A stretch of DNA of 64,000 bases from Mycobacterium sp. ELW1 (GCF_008329905.1 NZ_CP032155.1:6138001-6202000), one strand, 5' to 3'. Counted from the first letter of the stretch, positions 16,279-25,948 are shown. Notes: generated by a model not told the origin, from the sequence alone. Numbers and translations are program-made.

Positions 16279-17127
16279 TCACGCCATCCCGATCAGTTGC
16301 AGGTAGGCGTCCTCGAGGGTGGGCCTGGTGACGGTCAGCTGAACCAGCTCGGTGCCGTCGGCGGACTGTTGCCTGATGAACTCGGTCGGGTGGTCGGTGT
16401 GCTCCACGCGCAGCTGGTCACCGTCCATCCACTGCACCGTCGCCGCCGTGTTGACGTGGGCGGTCAGCCGGGCCGGGGAATCGACGGCGGCCACTCGGCC
16501 ACCGGCCACCACGGCGACCCGATCCGCCAGTGCGGCAGCTTCTTCCAGATAATGGGTCGTCAGGAGGATGGTCGTGCCGTCGCCGGCCAGGAGCCTGATG
16601 AGGTCCCAGAACTGGCGCCGTGCTTCCGGATCGAATCCGGTGGTCGGCTCGTCGAGGAAGAGGAGCTCCGGTTCGGCGATGATGCCCAGCGCGACGTCGA
16701 GGCGGCGACGCTGCCCTCCCGACAGTGTCCGGACCCGCGAACCGGCGCTGGACGCCAAGCCGACAAGCTCGAGCAGTTCTTCGGGAACCCGGGCCCGCCC
16801 CTCGCCGTAGCATTTCGCGAACATCCGCACTGTTTCCAGCACCGTGAGAACCCCGAAGTCGCTGGTCTCCTGCAAGACGATGCCGATTCTGGCACGCCAG
16901 CTGCGCCCCGCATCTGCAGGATCTTCACCGAGGACCGCAACCCGCCCCGAGTCGCGCTTGCGGTGCCCTTCGAGAATCTCGATGGTGGTGGACTTTCCCG
17001 CGCCGTTGGGCCCGAGGATCGCGAAGATCTCGCCGTAGCCGACCTCGAGATCGAGATCGTGAACCGCCTGCAGCCGTCCATACGACTTGGACAGTCCCTC
17101 GACCTGGACGGCCGATGAGGCCGTCAT
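16279..17127 (-). CDS. ABC transporter ATP-binding protein
   Basis: The 282-residue ATPase has Walker A GPNGAGKST near residue 40, the signature LSGGQRRRLDVAL, Walker B LLFLDEPTTGFDPEAR, and the H-loop TTHYLEEA, followed by a C-terminal extension found in the DrrA/CcmA drug-export group. Its start overlaps the PKS stop by four bases. With the permease it probably exports the product of the adjacent PKS. Confidence 0.92.
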   Translation of the reverse strand: MTASSAVQVEGLSKSYGRLQAVHDLDLEVGYGEIFAILGPNGAGKSTTIEILEGHRKRDSGRVAVLGEDPADAGRSWRARIGIVLQETSDFGVLTVLETVRMFAKCYGEGRARVPEELLELVGLASSAGSRVRTLSGGQRRRLDVALGIIAEPELLFLDEPTTGFDPEARRQFWDLIRLLAGDGTTILLTTHYLEEAAALADRVAVVAGGRVAAVDSPARLTAHVNTAATVQWMDGDQLRVEHTDHPTEFIRQQSADGTELVQLTVTRPTLEDAYLQLIGMA

Positions 17128-20100
17128 GAGAAGGCTTCTCCGGCATCGGATTCGGACTCGTTCTCCAGCTGCGCGAGAAGCTCCTGCAGTTCGGCGTCGG
17201 ACAGCTCGGCCATGAGTTGGTCCAGCTCGTCGTCGAGGTCCGACGCCTCGGCCGCCGGTGCCGATTCGGTGGTCGATGCGGCGACGTCACCATGAATGAA
17301 GTGCAACTCGGCGAGCACCCGATCGGCCAGTGAGTTCACGCTCACGCCACGAAGGATCTCGAGCACCGGCAGGTCGATCGAGAAGGTCATGTTGATCCGC
17401 ACTCGGAACTCCATCGCCATCATGGAATCCAGGCCGATATCTTCGAGCATGTCATCCGGCTCGAAATCCTCTATGGCACAGTCGAAGACAGCCGCAACAA
17501 TCTCCCGCAGCCGATCAGCGATGACAGCAGGGCGGTCGGCTTCGGGAGTCGTCGCGAGCATCATGAGTACCGAACCATCGGACTCGCCTGCGCCGGGCGC
17601 GGTTTCGGCGTTCCCGAGATCGGCGAACATCATCGGCAGCCGGCTGCCGAGACCGGCTTGGCGGGCCCGGCCCCAGTCCGCGCTGATGGCGACGACGTCG
17701 GGCGGTTGTTGGTTGATCAGCCGGTCCAGGATCAAGGCACCCACCGCGGGGGTGATGAGTTCGATGCCCCGTGCAGCGTAGAGCTTTTCGAGGTTGAGCT
17801 CTTCCACCATCCCCACCGACCAGGGCCCCCACCCAATCGTGAGCGCCGGCAGACCCTGCTGCCGGCGATAGTGCGCGAATGCGTCGAGGAAGGCGTTGGC
17901 TGCTGCATAGTTGCCCTGCCCCGGCGAGGCGATCGTCGATCCGGCGGAGCCGAACATCACGAAGAACTCGAGCTCGTGGCCTTTCAGGGCGTCGTGCAGC
18001 ACGCGGGCGCCGGTCACCTTGGGCGCCATCACCGCGGTGAAGTCGTCTTCGCCGATGTTCACCAGCAGTTGGTCATGGACCGATCCGGCGGCATGGACGA
18101 TTCCTCGCACCGGGCGCGCGCCGCCGCGGGCGTGGTCGCGCAACCATTCCGCCACCTGATCTCGGTCGGCGACGTCGATGCTGGCCGTGGTGACGCGCAC
18201 ACCGAGACGTTCGATGTCGACGATCGTCTTGACGGTCTCGTAATGGGCATGCTCTTCGGTGAGGCCGGGCCAGCTGTCCCTCGGCGGGATGACGCTGCGG
18301 CCCCACAGCGCGATATGGCGCGCTCCCCGCCCCGCGAGATACGTGGCGACCACCCGGCCCAGAGCGCCGGCACCACCGGTGACGACGTAGGTCGCGTCCG
18401 GGCTGAGCTTGGTGGGAAAAGGCCGCGTCAGCTGATCGCACGGCCGCAGACGCGGCACGTAGGTCACGTCGCCGCGGATGGCGATCTGGTCTTCGGGTCC
18501 CCCGTTGAAAAGGTGTTCGCAGACCCGGGCCGCGGTCTGGACGTGGTCGTCAGCCGCATCGATGTCGACGAGTCCGCCCCAGTGCTCCGGCAACTCTTGG
18601 TGGCCGATGACTCGACCCAGACCCCACACCGCGGCCTGGTCGACACCGCGGAGGTCGGTTCCCGGTGCGGGTTGAGCGTTCGCGGTGACCAGATACAGGC
18701 GAGCGTGGTCGCGGGTGCCTTGTCCGGCAAGCGCTTTCGCGAGCCGCAGCGCAGTGAGCACGCCGAGCTGTTGTTTTTCCTCGACCGAACAGGATTCAGT
18801 GATGTCCAGCGGCCAGCAGTCGACGATCCCGTGGAGATCGTCATCGACCAATGCGCCGAAGTCTTCCTCAGCGAGGTCTTTTCCGTCGCCGCGTCGGACA
18901 ACGCGGACGTGATGGCCCCGGCGACGCATCTCTTCGGCGATCGCCGCTCCCACACCAGTGCCGTCGCTGAGGAGCAGCCACGACGTCGGGCCGGTGATAC
19001 CGGGCTCGTCGCCGGGTGGCTGGTCGTCCATGCGTTGCCACTGAATCTGCAGGACTCCCTTGTCGATTCGATCGGGCGACATGCGCGACGATTCGCTCAA
19101 CGACTGCACGACGAATCCGGTGATGACCGCGAGCGGTGTACCGCTCGGGTCGGTGATGGTGATGTCGCTTTCGACGTGCGACTTGGTCACCGACACCACG
19201 CGAACGTGCACCGTCATCTCCGGCGCGGGTGCGCCGTAGACGGCGAAATGCCGAATCCGGGTGGGCAGGAATGGATCCTCGTTCTCTTCCTGACCGAGGA
19301 ACGGTGCGCCGAACAGCGCCTGGAATGCCCCGTCGATGAGGGCCGGGTGGAACCGGAATCGCGGCACCTCATCGGCGATCGAGACGGGTACCGCGATGTC
19401 GGCGACGGCCCAGTCCTCGCCCGCAGTCACCTTCCGGACGGTCCGGAAGGCGTCTCCGTAGTCGAATCCGATGGACTCGGTGCGAAGGTAGAAGTCGGCG
19501 CCGCTGATCGAGACGACCGGCTCTGCACTGCCTGCCGCGGCCAACGGCTTGGGTGCGGGTGGCCGGATGTTGAGTTCGGCCGTTGCGGTGATGGTCCATT
19601 TCGGTTCGCCGTCGGCCGTCGCGGTGAACGACGCGAATTCCAGTGTGCCGTCGTCCTCATTGAGGGTGGTCCGCAGGATCGGGTCACACGTCTCGTCGAG
19701 GATCACCGCACGATGGAGCACCACATTGTCCACACTGAAGTCCGCGCCATAGACGGCGTTCGCCACCGCCATGCCCATCTCCACGTAGACCGCTCCCGGC
19801 ACGACCACGCTTCCCTGGACCCGATGGTCGGCGATGAACGGGTTGAACACGGTGCTCAGCTCTGCTTCCCAGGTCGGGTGCAGGGCACTGATCCGCTGTC
19901 CGAGAAGGGGATGCACCGGCTTGTAGAACAGGGATTCGGTGGCTTCCCGCGTTTCATTCCAGAAGCGTTTGGTCTGCCACGGGTAGCTCGGCAGCTTCAC
20001 CGGGCGGGCGCCCTCGCGGTGCTGGAGAGCACCCCACGAAACGTCATGGCCGTTGCAGTGCAGCGTGCCAACGCAATTGAGGAATGTACGGACGTCGTCC

Positions 20101-22622
20101 TGGTCACGTCGCTGGACCGCGGTCACCGAGACTCTCTGCTGGCCCGCGGTTTCCAAGATTGACGCCGCGAGTGCCGGGTGTGGACCCAGCTCGACGAAGT
20201 GGGTGTACCCGTCCTCCACCATTCGCCGGATCCCGGGCTCGAAGAGCACCGTCGCCCGTGTGTTCTGCCACCAGTACGCGGCACCGGCCTGATACCCGTC
20301 CAACCGCTCACCGGTGACTGTCGAATACAGCGGCATGGTGGCATCTTTCGACGACATTCCATCGAGCGCGCCCAGTAGGTCGTCTTTGATCGCATCCATG
20401 AAATGCGTGTGGTACGGCACTTTCCCGGTGAGATACCGGTTGAAGATGCCGAGCTCGTCCAATTGCGGAGCCAATGCGGCAAGGACATCTGCGTCCCCGG
20501 CGACGGTGACCGCGGACGGGCTGTTGATCGCCGCTATCGAGATCCGCCTGCCGAATTCGGCCTGCAGCTGCGGGTCTATAACCCGCATCAGCGAATCCGC
20601 GTCCGTCCCGACGGCGAGCATTCGGCCCAGCCCGCTGGTGCGCTGCTGGAGGCGGCTCCGGTGGTAGACGACCTCAACCGCTTGTTCGAAGGTGAGCAGG
20701 CCGGCGAGGTGGTGAGCTGCGACTTCGCCTGCACTGTGCCCGATTACGGCGTCCGGGCGAATCCCGTACTGCGCCAGCTGTTCCGCCAGAGCGATCTGGA
20801 CAGCGAAGTTGGCCGGCTGCGCCACCTCGGTTTCGGTCATCCGCGAGCTTGTCTCGTCACGTCGCAGTTCGTCGATGAGGGACCAACCGGTGTACTGCGC
20901 GAGCTCGCGATCGGTGCGCACGATGCTGTCGGTGAAGGCGGGAAGGACGTCGAGAAGTCCCCGGCACATCCGCCACCACTGCGGGCCCATCCCCGTACAG
21001 ACGAAGGCGAGCTTGGGCGCGGTACCCGCGGTGCGTGCCGAAATCGGACCACCATCGGCCAGGAGTCGCAGTTGTTGTTGTGCATCGTCTTTACTGTCCG
21101 CGATGACGACGTGCCGGTAGTTCAGATGTGAGCGGCGCAAGCCCAGCGTGTACTGAAGATCCGCAAGCGTGAGGTCCGGATTCGCGTCGAGATGTCCGGC
21201 GAGCCGGTCGGCGGCCGCAACCAGCGCCTCCTCGCTGCGCGCTGAGATCGGAAGCACCGCAGGCACTTGCGGTTCGACCGATTCGGGGCTTGGTGCAACC
21301 CTCGGGGGCGGCTCCGCGAGCACAACGTGGGCATTGGTACCGCCGAAGCCGAACGAGTTGACGCCGACGAGCCGTCGCTTGTCGGCGGGGAACGGCCGGC
21401 CGGTCGCGGGGACGTCGATCTTGAGTTCACTCAGGGAGACGTGGCGGGTGGGCTCGTTCAGATGCAGGTTGGCGGGTATGTAGCCGTGTTTGGCCACCAG
21501 CGCGCCCTTGATCAGCCCGGCGACACCGGCTCCCGCTTCGAGGTGACCGATGTTGGTCTTGATCGACCCGATCAGCAGCGGATCGGCCGGCGGCCGGTCG
21601 GCCGTCAGCGCGCTGGCCAGGGCGCGCATCTCGATCGGATCGCCGACGGGCGTTCCGGTGCCATGCGCTTCGACATATCCGATGTCGTTGGCCGCGACGC
21701 CGGCTCGCGCCAGGGCCATCCTGATGGCGGCTTCCTGAGCCTCCTGACGCGGCACGGTGATGCCGTCGGTGTGACCGTCCTGCGACACGGCGGTACCGAG
21801 GATCTGGGCATAGATGTCGTCGCCGTCGTCGAGCGCTTGGCGCAGCGGTTTGATGACCACGACTGCGCCGCCTTCGCCGCGGGCGTAGCCGTCGGCAGAG
21901 TCACTGAATGCTTTGGAACGTCCCTCGGGACTGAGGAATCCGCTCTTGGACTCCGCGATCGCCGTGTTCGGCCCGCCCATGATGTTCACCCCGCCGGCCA
22001 GCGCGACGGTGCACTCGCCGTTCCAGATGCTCTGTGCGGCAAGGTGTACGGCGACGAGTGAACCCGAACAGGCCGTGTCGACCGTCACGCTGGGCCCGCG
22101 GAAGTCGAATGCGTGCGAGAGCCGGTTGGCCAGCATCGTCATCATCATTCCGGTGGCCGAATGCGCCTTGAACCGGTAGCGACTGGTCCGGCCTTGGTTC
22201 TGCAGCAATTGATAGTCGAGGGTGAAGCCGCCGATGAAGACCCCGACGTCGCTTCCGGCGAGACTGTCGGCGGGAAATCCGCCGTCCTCCAGTGCTTCCC
22301 ACGTCACGTGGAGGAGAAGGCGCTGCTGCGGATCGAGGGAATGCGCCTCGCGGGGCGAGATCCCGAAGAACTGGGGATCGAATTGGTCGATCTCGCTGAG
22401 GAACCCGCCGCGGCGGGTCACGATTTTGCCCACCTTGGCCGGATTGGGGTCGTGATAGCGATCGGCGTTCCAGCGCGACTCGGGAACGACACAGGTCGCA
22501 TCCGTCTCACTGCAGAGCAGGTTCCACAGTCTGTCAACCGAATCAGACCCGCCGGGCAGGCGACAGCCGATACCGACGATGGCCAGCGGCTCGCGGCCGC
22601 TGTGATCACTGAGCGTGGTCAC
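17124..22622 (-). CDS. Type I polyketide synthase, single module KS-AT-DH-KR-ACP
   Basis: The 1,832-residue enzyme carries the following. KS: C185 in DTACSGS, H320 in HGTGTP, H360 in NIGHLEAG. AT: S630 in GHSAGE, with specificity segment YHTH at 737-740. DH: H933 in DHRVQGSVVVP, D1097 in HPALIDGAF. KR: TGGAGALG at about 1415, S1559 and Y1572 in SPGQGNYAAAN. ACP: S1733 in DIGLDSMMAM. There is no enoylreductase, methyltransferase or thioesterase. The last 35 residues form an acidic helical tail (DELDQLMAELSDAELQELL) like a C-terminal docking element. The AT motif does not decide between malonyl and methylmalonyl. GTG start, four bases after the halogenase-like gene. One module with its own KS could work iteratively. 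Confidence 0.93.
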   Translation of the reverse strand: MTTLSDHSGREPLAIVGIGCRLPGGSDSVDRLWNLLCSETDATCVVPESRWNADRYHDPNPAKVGKIVTRRGGFLSEIDQFDPQFFGISPREAHSLDPQQRLLLHVTWEALEDGGFPADSLAGSDVGVFIGGFTLDYQLLQNQGRTSRYRFKAHSATGMMMTMLANRLSHAFDFRGPSVTVDTACSGSLVAVHLAAQSIWNGECTVALAGGVNIMGGPNTAIAESKSGFLSPEGRSKAFSDSADGYARGEGGAVVVIKPLRQALDDGDDIYAQILGTAVSQDGHTDGITVPRQEAQEAAIRMALARAGVAANDIGYVEAHGTGTPVGDPIEMRALASALTADRPPADPLLIGSIKTNIGHLEAGAGVAGLIKGALVAKHGYIPANLHLNEPTRHVSLSELKIDVPATGRPFPADKRRLVGVNSFGFGGTNAHVVLAEPPPRVAPSPESVEPQVPAVLPISARSEEALVAAADRLAGHLDANPDLTLADLQYTLGLRRSHLNYRHVVIADSKDDAQQQLRLLADGGPISARTAGTAPKLAFVCTGMGPQWWRMCRGLLDVLPAFTDSIVRTDRELAQYTGWSLIDELRRDETSSRMTETEVAQPANFAVQIALAEQLAQYGIRPDAVIGHSAGEVAAHHLAGLLTFEQAVEVVYHRSRLQQRTSGLGRMLAVGTDADSLMRVIDPQLQAEFGRRISIAAINSPSAVTVAGDADVLAALAPQLDELGIFNRYLTGKVPYHTHFMDAIKDDLLGALDGMSSKDATMPLYSTVTGERLDGYQAGAAYWWQNTRATVLFEPGIRRMVEDGYTHFVELGPHPALAASILETAGQQRVSVTAVQRRDQDDVRTFLNCVGTLHCNGHDVSWGALQHREGARPVKLPSYPWQTKRFWNETREATESLFYKPVHPLLGQRISALHPTWEAELSTVFNPFIADHRVQGSVVVPGAVYVEMGMAVANAVYGADFSVDNVVLHRAVILDETCDPILRTTLNEDDGTLEFASFTATADGEPKWTITATAELNIRPPAPKPLAAAGSAEPVVSISGADFYLRTESIGFDYGDAFRTVRKVTAGEDWAVADIAVPVSIADEVPRFRFHPALIDGAFQALFGAPFLGQEENEDPFLPTRIRHFAVYGAPAPEMTVHVRVVSVTKSHVESDITITDPSGTPLAVITGFVVQSLSESSRMSPDRIDKGVLQIQWQRMDDQPPGDEPGITGPTSWLLLSDGTGVGAAIAEEMRRRGHHVRVVRRGDGKDLAEEDFGALVDDDLHGIVDCWPLDITESCSVEEKQQLGVLTALRLAKALAGQGTRDHARLYLVTANAQPAPGTDLRGVDQAAVWGLGRVIGHQELPEHWGGLVDIDAADDHVQTAARVCEHLFNGGPEDQIAIRGDVTYVPRLRPCDQLTRPFPTKLSPDATYVVTGGAGALGRVVATYLAGRGARHIALWGRSVIPPRDSWPGLTEEHAHYETVKTIVDIERLGVRVTTASIDVADRDQVAEWLRDHARGGARPVRGIVHAAGSVHDQLLVNIGEDDFTAVMAPKVTGARVLHDALKGHELEFFVMFGSAGSTIASPGQGNYAAANAFLDAFAHYRRQQGLPALTIGWGPWSVGMVEELNLEKLYAARGIELITPAVGALILDRLINQQPPDVVAISADWGRARQAGLGSRLPMMFADLGNAETAPGAGESDGSVLMMLATTPEADRPAVIADRLREIVAAVFDCAIEDFEPDDMLEDIGLDSMMAMEFRVRINMTFSIDLPVLEILRGVSVNSLADRVLAELHFIHGDVAASTTESAPAAEASDLDDELDQLMAELSDAELQELLAQLENESESDAGEAFS

Positions 22623-22625
22623 CGG

Positions 22626-24395
22626 TCAGCTCGTCTGAAGGGCGGGCGAGGTGCTGACAATCCAGTCGCTGCTGAGCGGATCGTTTTCCTGCTGCCGGCG
22701 GTAAGCGGACCGTAACTCGTGCAGCAGCGGATCCCGTTGCCATTCCTGCACCTGGTGCATGACGTCGTCGTCGCCGAACATCGCCGACTTCTCGGCGAGG
22801 ACCGTCTCGACCAGCTGCCCGGCCAGCCGGCGCAGCATGTCGGCGTTGGCGTCGAACTGCTCGTCGAAATTCTCGCTCGGGCCCATCATCGCTTTGTGCA
22901 GGGTCACCATGAAGTTCAACGGTGAGTACAGGTCGACGAACGGCACAGTGGGAGTTCCGGTTTCGACCGATGCCCACTCGCGGAAGAACTTTTGCACTCG
23001 GTTGCTCAGAGCGATCAGCCCGTCGAGATGAGGGACGAAGCCGGGATCATCGGCAAGGCCCACATACCGGCCGTTGACGTACAACAGCCCGATGAATCCC
23101 CAATAGAAGGCGACGTCCCAGATTATCTTCGCCGACATCACACTCGGCACGCCCATCAGTGAGTACTGGTCCTGGTACACCGCAAGCCACATCTCGGTGA
23201 GCGAGCGGAACAGTGTGTCACTGATCTGCGCGCGCGCGACGACATCGTCACCGTCGAGTTCGCGGGTGATCATGTCGGTGATCAGACCGTTTCCGATCGC
23301 GACGAGATCCAGGCCCGACGAGTAGAGCGGATCGAGGAATATGCCCGCGTCGCCGGTCACGCACCAGCGGGCGGTGCCGTCGTAAACCTGAGCCGCGCCG
23401 TGGCTGTACTTCTTCATCACGCGGAAGTCCTGGATGTCGTTTGCGTGCTCGTCGACCACAGCTGCGCACTGGGGCTCATGTTCGCGCAGCCAGGCGGTGG
23501 CCTTGGCGAGCGTGTTGAAGGTGTCGAATGGGTGGTAGACCGGATCGGCGACGATGCCGACGCTGGTGGCGCCGGACGCGAGGCGGATCAGCCAGACCCA
23601 ATAGCCCTCGCCCATCAGATGATTGGTGGACAACGCGCGGTCACCTTCGACCAGGCGGCTCTGCCACTCGGGGTCGTCGCTCCACCGGCCGACGTCGATC
23701 TCCGTTGCGACGCGGAACCATACGGCGTTGCAATCGTGTGCATTGGCCTGCCGGATATTCAAGTGGCGGGGCAGGAGCCGGGTGCGTCCCGATGCGTCGA
23801 CCACCCACCGTGCCGTGGTCTTGGTGGTGGAGTCACCGTCCTGGACCGAGATGGTGTGGGGACCGCGGCCCTCGCTGAGCTCCACTGCGCTGACCCGGCC
23901 GCGGGTGATCTCGACACCCTCCGCCAGACAGCGGCGGCTGAGTTCGTTCTCCAGTCGTCCGCGGTCGATCTGATAGGTCACCTGCGGCACGAACGATGAA
24001 CTGCCGAGCTCCATCCGTTGGGCGATGTCGGTGTTGCGGTCGACGGAGAAGAACATCCGCAACCCCATCTTGCGGATCTGCTCGGTGCTCAGGTGGTCGC
24101 CCAGGCCGAGGCGGTCGCGCAGGTAATGAGCAGACACCTCGACGGTCGACTCCCCCACCGTGTGGGTCATCTCCGGGACCGGGTGGACGTGGGGTTCGAT
24201 CACCTGGACTCGGGTGGTCGGCCGGGCGCGGCGAAGTTCCAGAGCCAGGGTCAGAGCCGCAGCGCCGCCACCCACGACACTCACATCGTGGTCGACGGTC
24301 GGCTCGTCGGCCTGTGTCATCCGAGACCGGATGCGCCGGGCGAGGGCCTCACGGCGTTCGCGACTCAGCTGCGAGACCTGCGCTTGGGCATCCAC
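22626..24395 (-). CDS. FAD-dependent halogenase-like flavoprotein (tryptophan halogenase family)
   Basis: The 589-residue protein has the flavin motif VSVVGGGAAALTLALELRR, then THTVGESTVEVSAHYL, IRKMGLRMFF, a WVWLIRLASGATSVGIV segment in the position of the halogenase WxWxIP motif, and GDAGIFLDPLYSSGLDLV. Family members use FADH2, oxygen and chloride to make hypochlorous acid. The missing Pro in WVWLIR leaves open a hydroxylase-like role. GTG 24395 is preferred because GGGAGG lies just upstream. That start adds a basic helix (QVSQLSRERREALARRIRSR) like docking segments of PKS/NRPS partners. First gene of the PKS operon. Confidence 0.82.
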   Translation of the reverse strand: MDAQAQVSQLSRERREALARRIRSRMTQADEPTVDHDVSVVGGGAAALTLALELRRARPTTRVQVIEPHVHPVPEMTHTVGESTVEVSAHYLRDRLGLGDHLSTEQIRKMGLRMFFSVDRNTDIAQRMELGSSSFVPQVTYQIDRGRLENELSRRCLAEGVEITRGRVSAVELSEGRGPHTISVQDGDSTTKTTARWVVDASGRTRLLPRHLNIRQANAHDCNAVWFRVATEIDVGRWSDDPEWQSRLVEGDRALSTNHLMGEGYWVWLIRLASGATSVGIVADPVYHPFDTFNTLAKATAWLREHEPQCAAVVDEHANDIQDFRVMKKYSHGAAQVYDGTARWCVTGDAGIFLDPLYSSGLDLVAIGNGLITDMITRELDGDDVVARAQISDTLFRSLTEMWLAVYQDQYSLMGVPSVMSAKIIWDVAFYWGFIGLLYVNGRYVGLADDPGFVPHLDGLIALSNRVQKFFREWASVETGTPTVPFVDLYSPLNFMVTLHKAMMGPSENFDEQFDANADMLRRLAGQLVETVLAEKSAMFGDDDVMHQVQEWQRDPLLHELRSAYRRQQENDPLSSDWIVSTSPALQTS

Positions 24396-24665
24396 CCCGT
24401 GACCTCCCTCGAGTCGTGGCCGATGGGTACCCCGCATATTTGACGGGTACGCATGGCGGCGCTCTTGCGACAGGCAACGTCTCTGCACCGGATCGCTCAT
24501 TGCATCGCGACGCCAGACCTTGACGAAGCGCTGGTACGAGGGAATCACAGCGACGGCAGGGGTGCCACGTCGACAGCCATTACCGATTGCTGACGTCTGC
24601 GTCGAGATTGCCGCCACGCTGGGAAGCTGGTGATGTGTTAGAAGACTCGACGGCCGGAGACGCCA
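24396..24665. promoter_or_regulatory. Divergent promoter region of the halogenase-PKS operon
   Basis: These 270 bases separate the halogenase-like gene from the plus-strand FAD oxidoreductase and must hold the operon promoter. No strong palindrome, riboswitch or coding segment was recognised. Confidence 0.4.
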
Positions 24666-25937
24666 ATGACTGAGCAGCCCGGGGTCGACGACTGCGACGT
24701 TCTGGTGTTCGGCGCGGGCCTCGCCGGGTTGCGATGCGCGGTTGTGCTGGCCGAACGCGGGTACGAGGTGGCGGTATGGGAGGCCGGGGACCGGGTGGGC
24801 GGCCGCATCCGTACCGACATTGTCGACGGCTTTCGCTGCGACCGCGGCTTCCAGGTGCTCAATCCCGCCTATCCGGCGCTGCATCGAGCGGTGCCGGTCG
24901 GCGACCTGAGACTGCAGCCGTTCGACGCAGGCGTTGTCGTCCGCCGCGACCACGACCGCGTGAAGTGGGTGCATCCGCTGCGCCAGCCACGGGAAGTCCC
25001 GCGCATGCTGATCCGCGGCGGCCTGTCGCCGCGCCAGGTGGCGGCCCTGCTTCGATGGGCTGCTCCTGCCCTGCGGCCGGGAACCCTGACGGCGGCGCAC
25101 CACGACACAAATCTCCGGGACGCCCTTGATCACCACGGCGTCGACGGCATCACCCGCCGCGTGCTCGACCGCTTCCTGGCGGGAGTGCTCCTCGACGACA
25201 CCGGCTCCACATCCAACGCCTTCGCCCTCCTGCTGACGCGCATGTTCGCGCTCGGCGTTCCGGGCCTGCCGGCCGACGGCATGCAAGCGTTACCCGAGTT
25301 GCTCGCCAGCCCGATCCGGGACCGGATTCACCTGCAACACAGGGTGACTCGAATCTCACGCGCCGGAGCCGACTGGACGGTCACCGACGGTGACGTGACG
25401 GTACGCGCCCGAGAGGTGGTCGTCGCCGCCGATGCACCCGCCAGCAGCGTGCTGACGGGTGCACCCCCACCGGCGATGAAGGGAGTCGTGACCGACTGGT
25501 GGGCCGTCGACGACCTGCCGCCCACGCCAGCAATGCTGAGTGTCGATGGCCGGGCCGAGCCGCCGGGACCGGTTGTCAACACCGCGGTGATCAGCGCGGC
25601 AGCTCCGACCTATTCGCCGCCGGGTCGCCACCTCATCGCCGCATCGGCGCTCATCGGGCCGCAGCGCAGTACCCCGCCGGAAGCAGTGCTGCGCCAGCAT
25701 GCCGCCGACATACTCGGTCTGGACGCGGCGGCGTGGACATTGGTTGCCCGGCACGAGATTCCGGATGCGTTGCCCGCCCAGCCCGCGCCCCTGGTGGTCA
25801 GGCGTCCCGTGCGCAGCCCGGACGGACTGTGGTTGTGCGGTGACCATCGAGACACCGCGTCGATCCAGGGTGCGCTGGTCAGTGGGCGCAGAGTCGCCGA
25901 GGCGATCATGGCGCGCCGAAGCGGGGCCACGAGCTGA
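24666..25937 (+). CDS. FAD-dependent amine oxidase / phytoene desaturase-like oxidoreductase
   Basis: The 423-residue protein has the Rossmann FAD motif VLVFGAGLAGLRCAVVLAERGYEVAVWEAGDRVGGRIRT at its N-terminus and a C-terminal FAD segment GLWLCGDHRDTASIQGALVSGRRVAEAI, the layout of flavin amine oxidases and carotenoid desaturases. ATG 24666 follows CCGGAGACGCCA. It is divergent from the halogenase-PKS operon. Assignment to carotenoid chemistry is not supported by neighbours here. The substrate is unknown. Confidence 0.82.
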   Translation: MTEQPGVDDCDVLVFGAGLAGLRCAVVLAERGYEVAVWEAGDRVGGRIRTDIVDGFRCDRGFQVLNPAYPALHRAVPVGDLRLQPFDAGVVVRRDHDRVKWVHPLRQPREVPRMLIRGGLSPRQVAALLRWAAPALRPGTLTAAHHDTNLRDALDHHGVDGITRRVLDRFLAGVLLDDTGSTSNAFALLLTRMFALGVPGLPADGMQALPELLASPIRDRIHLQHRVTRISRAGADWTVTDGDVTVRAREVVVAADAPASSVLTGAPPPAMKGVVTDWWAVDDLPPTPAMLSVDGRAEPPGPVVNTAVISAAAPTYSPPGRHLIAASALIGPQRSTPPEAVLRQHAADILGLDAAAWTLVARHEIPDALPAQPAPLVVRRPVRSPDGLWLCGDHRDTASIQGALVSGRRVAEAIMARRSGATS

Positions 25938-25948
25938 CCCCGCCGCCG

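Noticed and set aside
17658..20162. An 834-codon open frame opposite the PKS
   Set aside because: It is the antisense shadow of conserved DH, KR and ACP domains; high GC gives long open frames on the other strand. The amino-acid composition is rich in Arg/Gly/His with no domain.
17124..22622. Assigning the PKS as a 6-methylsalicylic-acid-type aromatic synthase
   Set aside because: Domain order fits, but the DH looks like a reducing-type dehydratase and the AT motif is undecided. Without a KS phylogeny this is not supported.
24396..25286. Extending the halogenase-like gene upstream to a 886-codon frame
   Set aside because: The extra part is antisense to the FAD oxidoreductase gene and has no family sequence. 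A GTG with a good ribosome site at 24395 explains the start.
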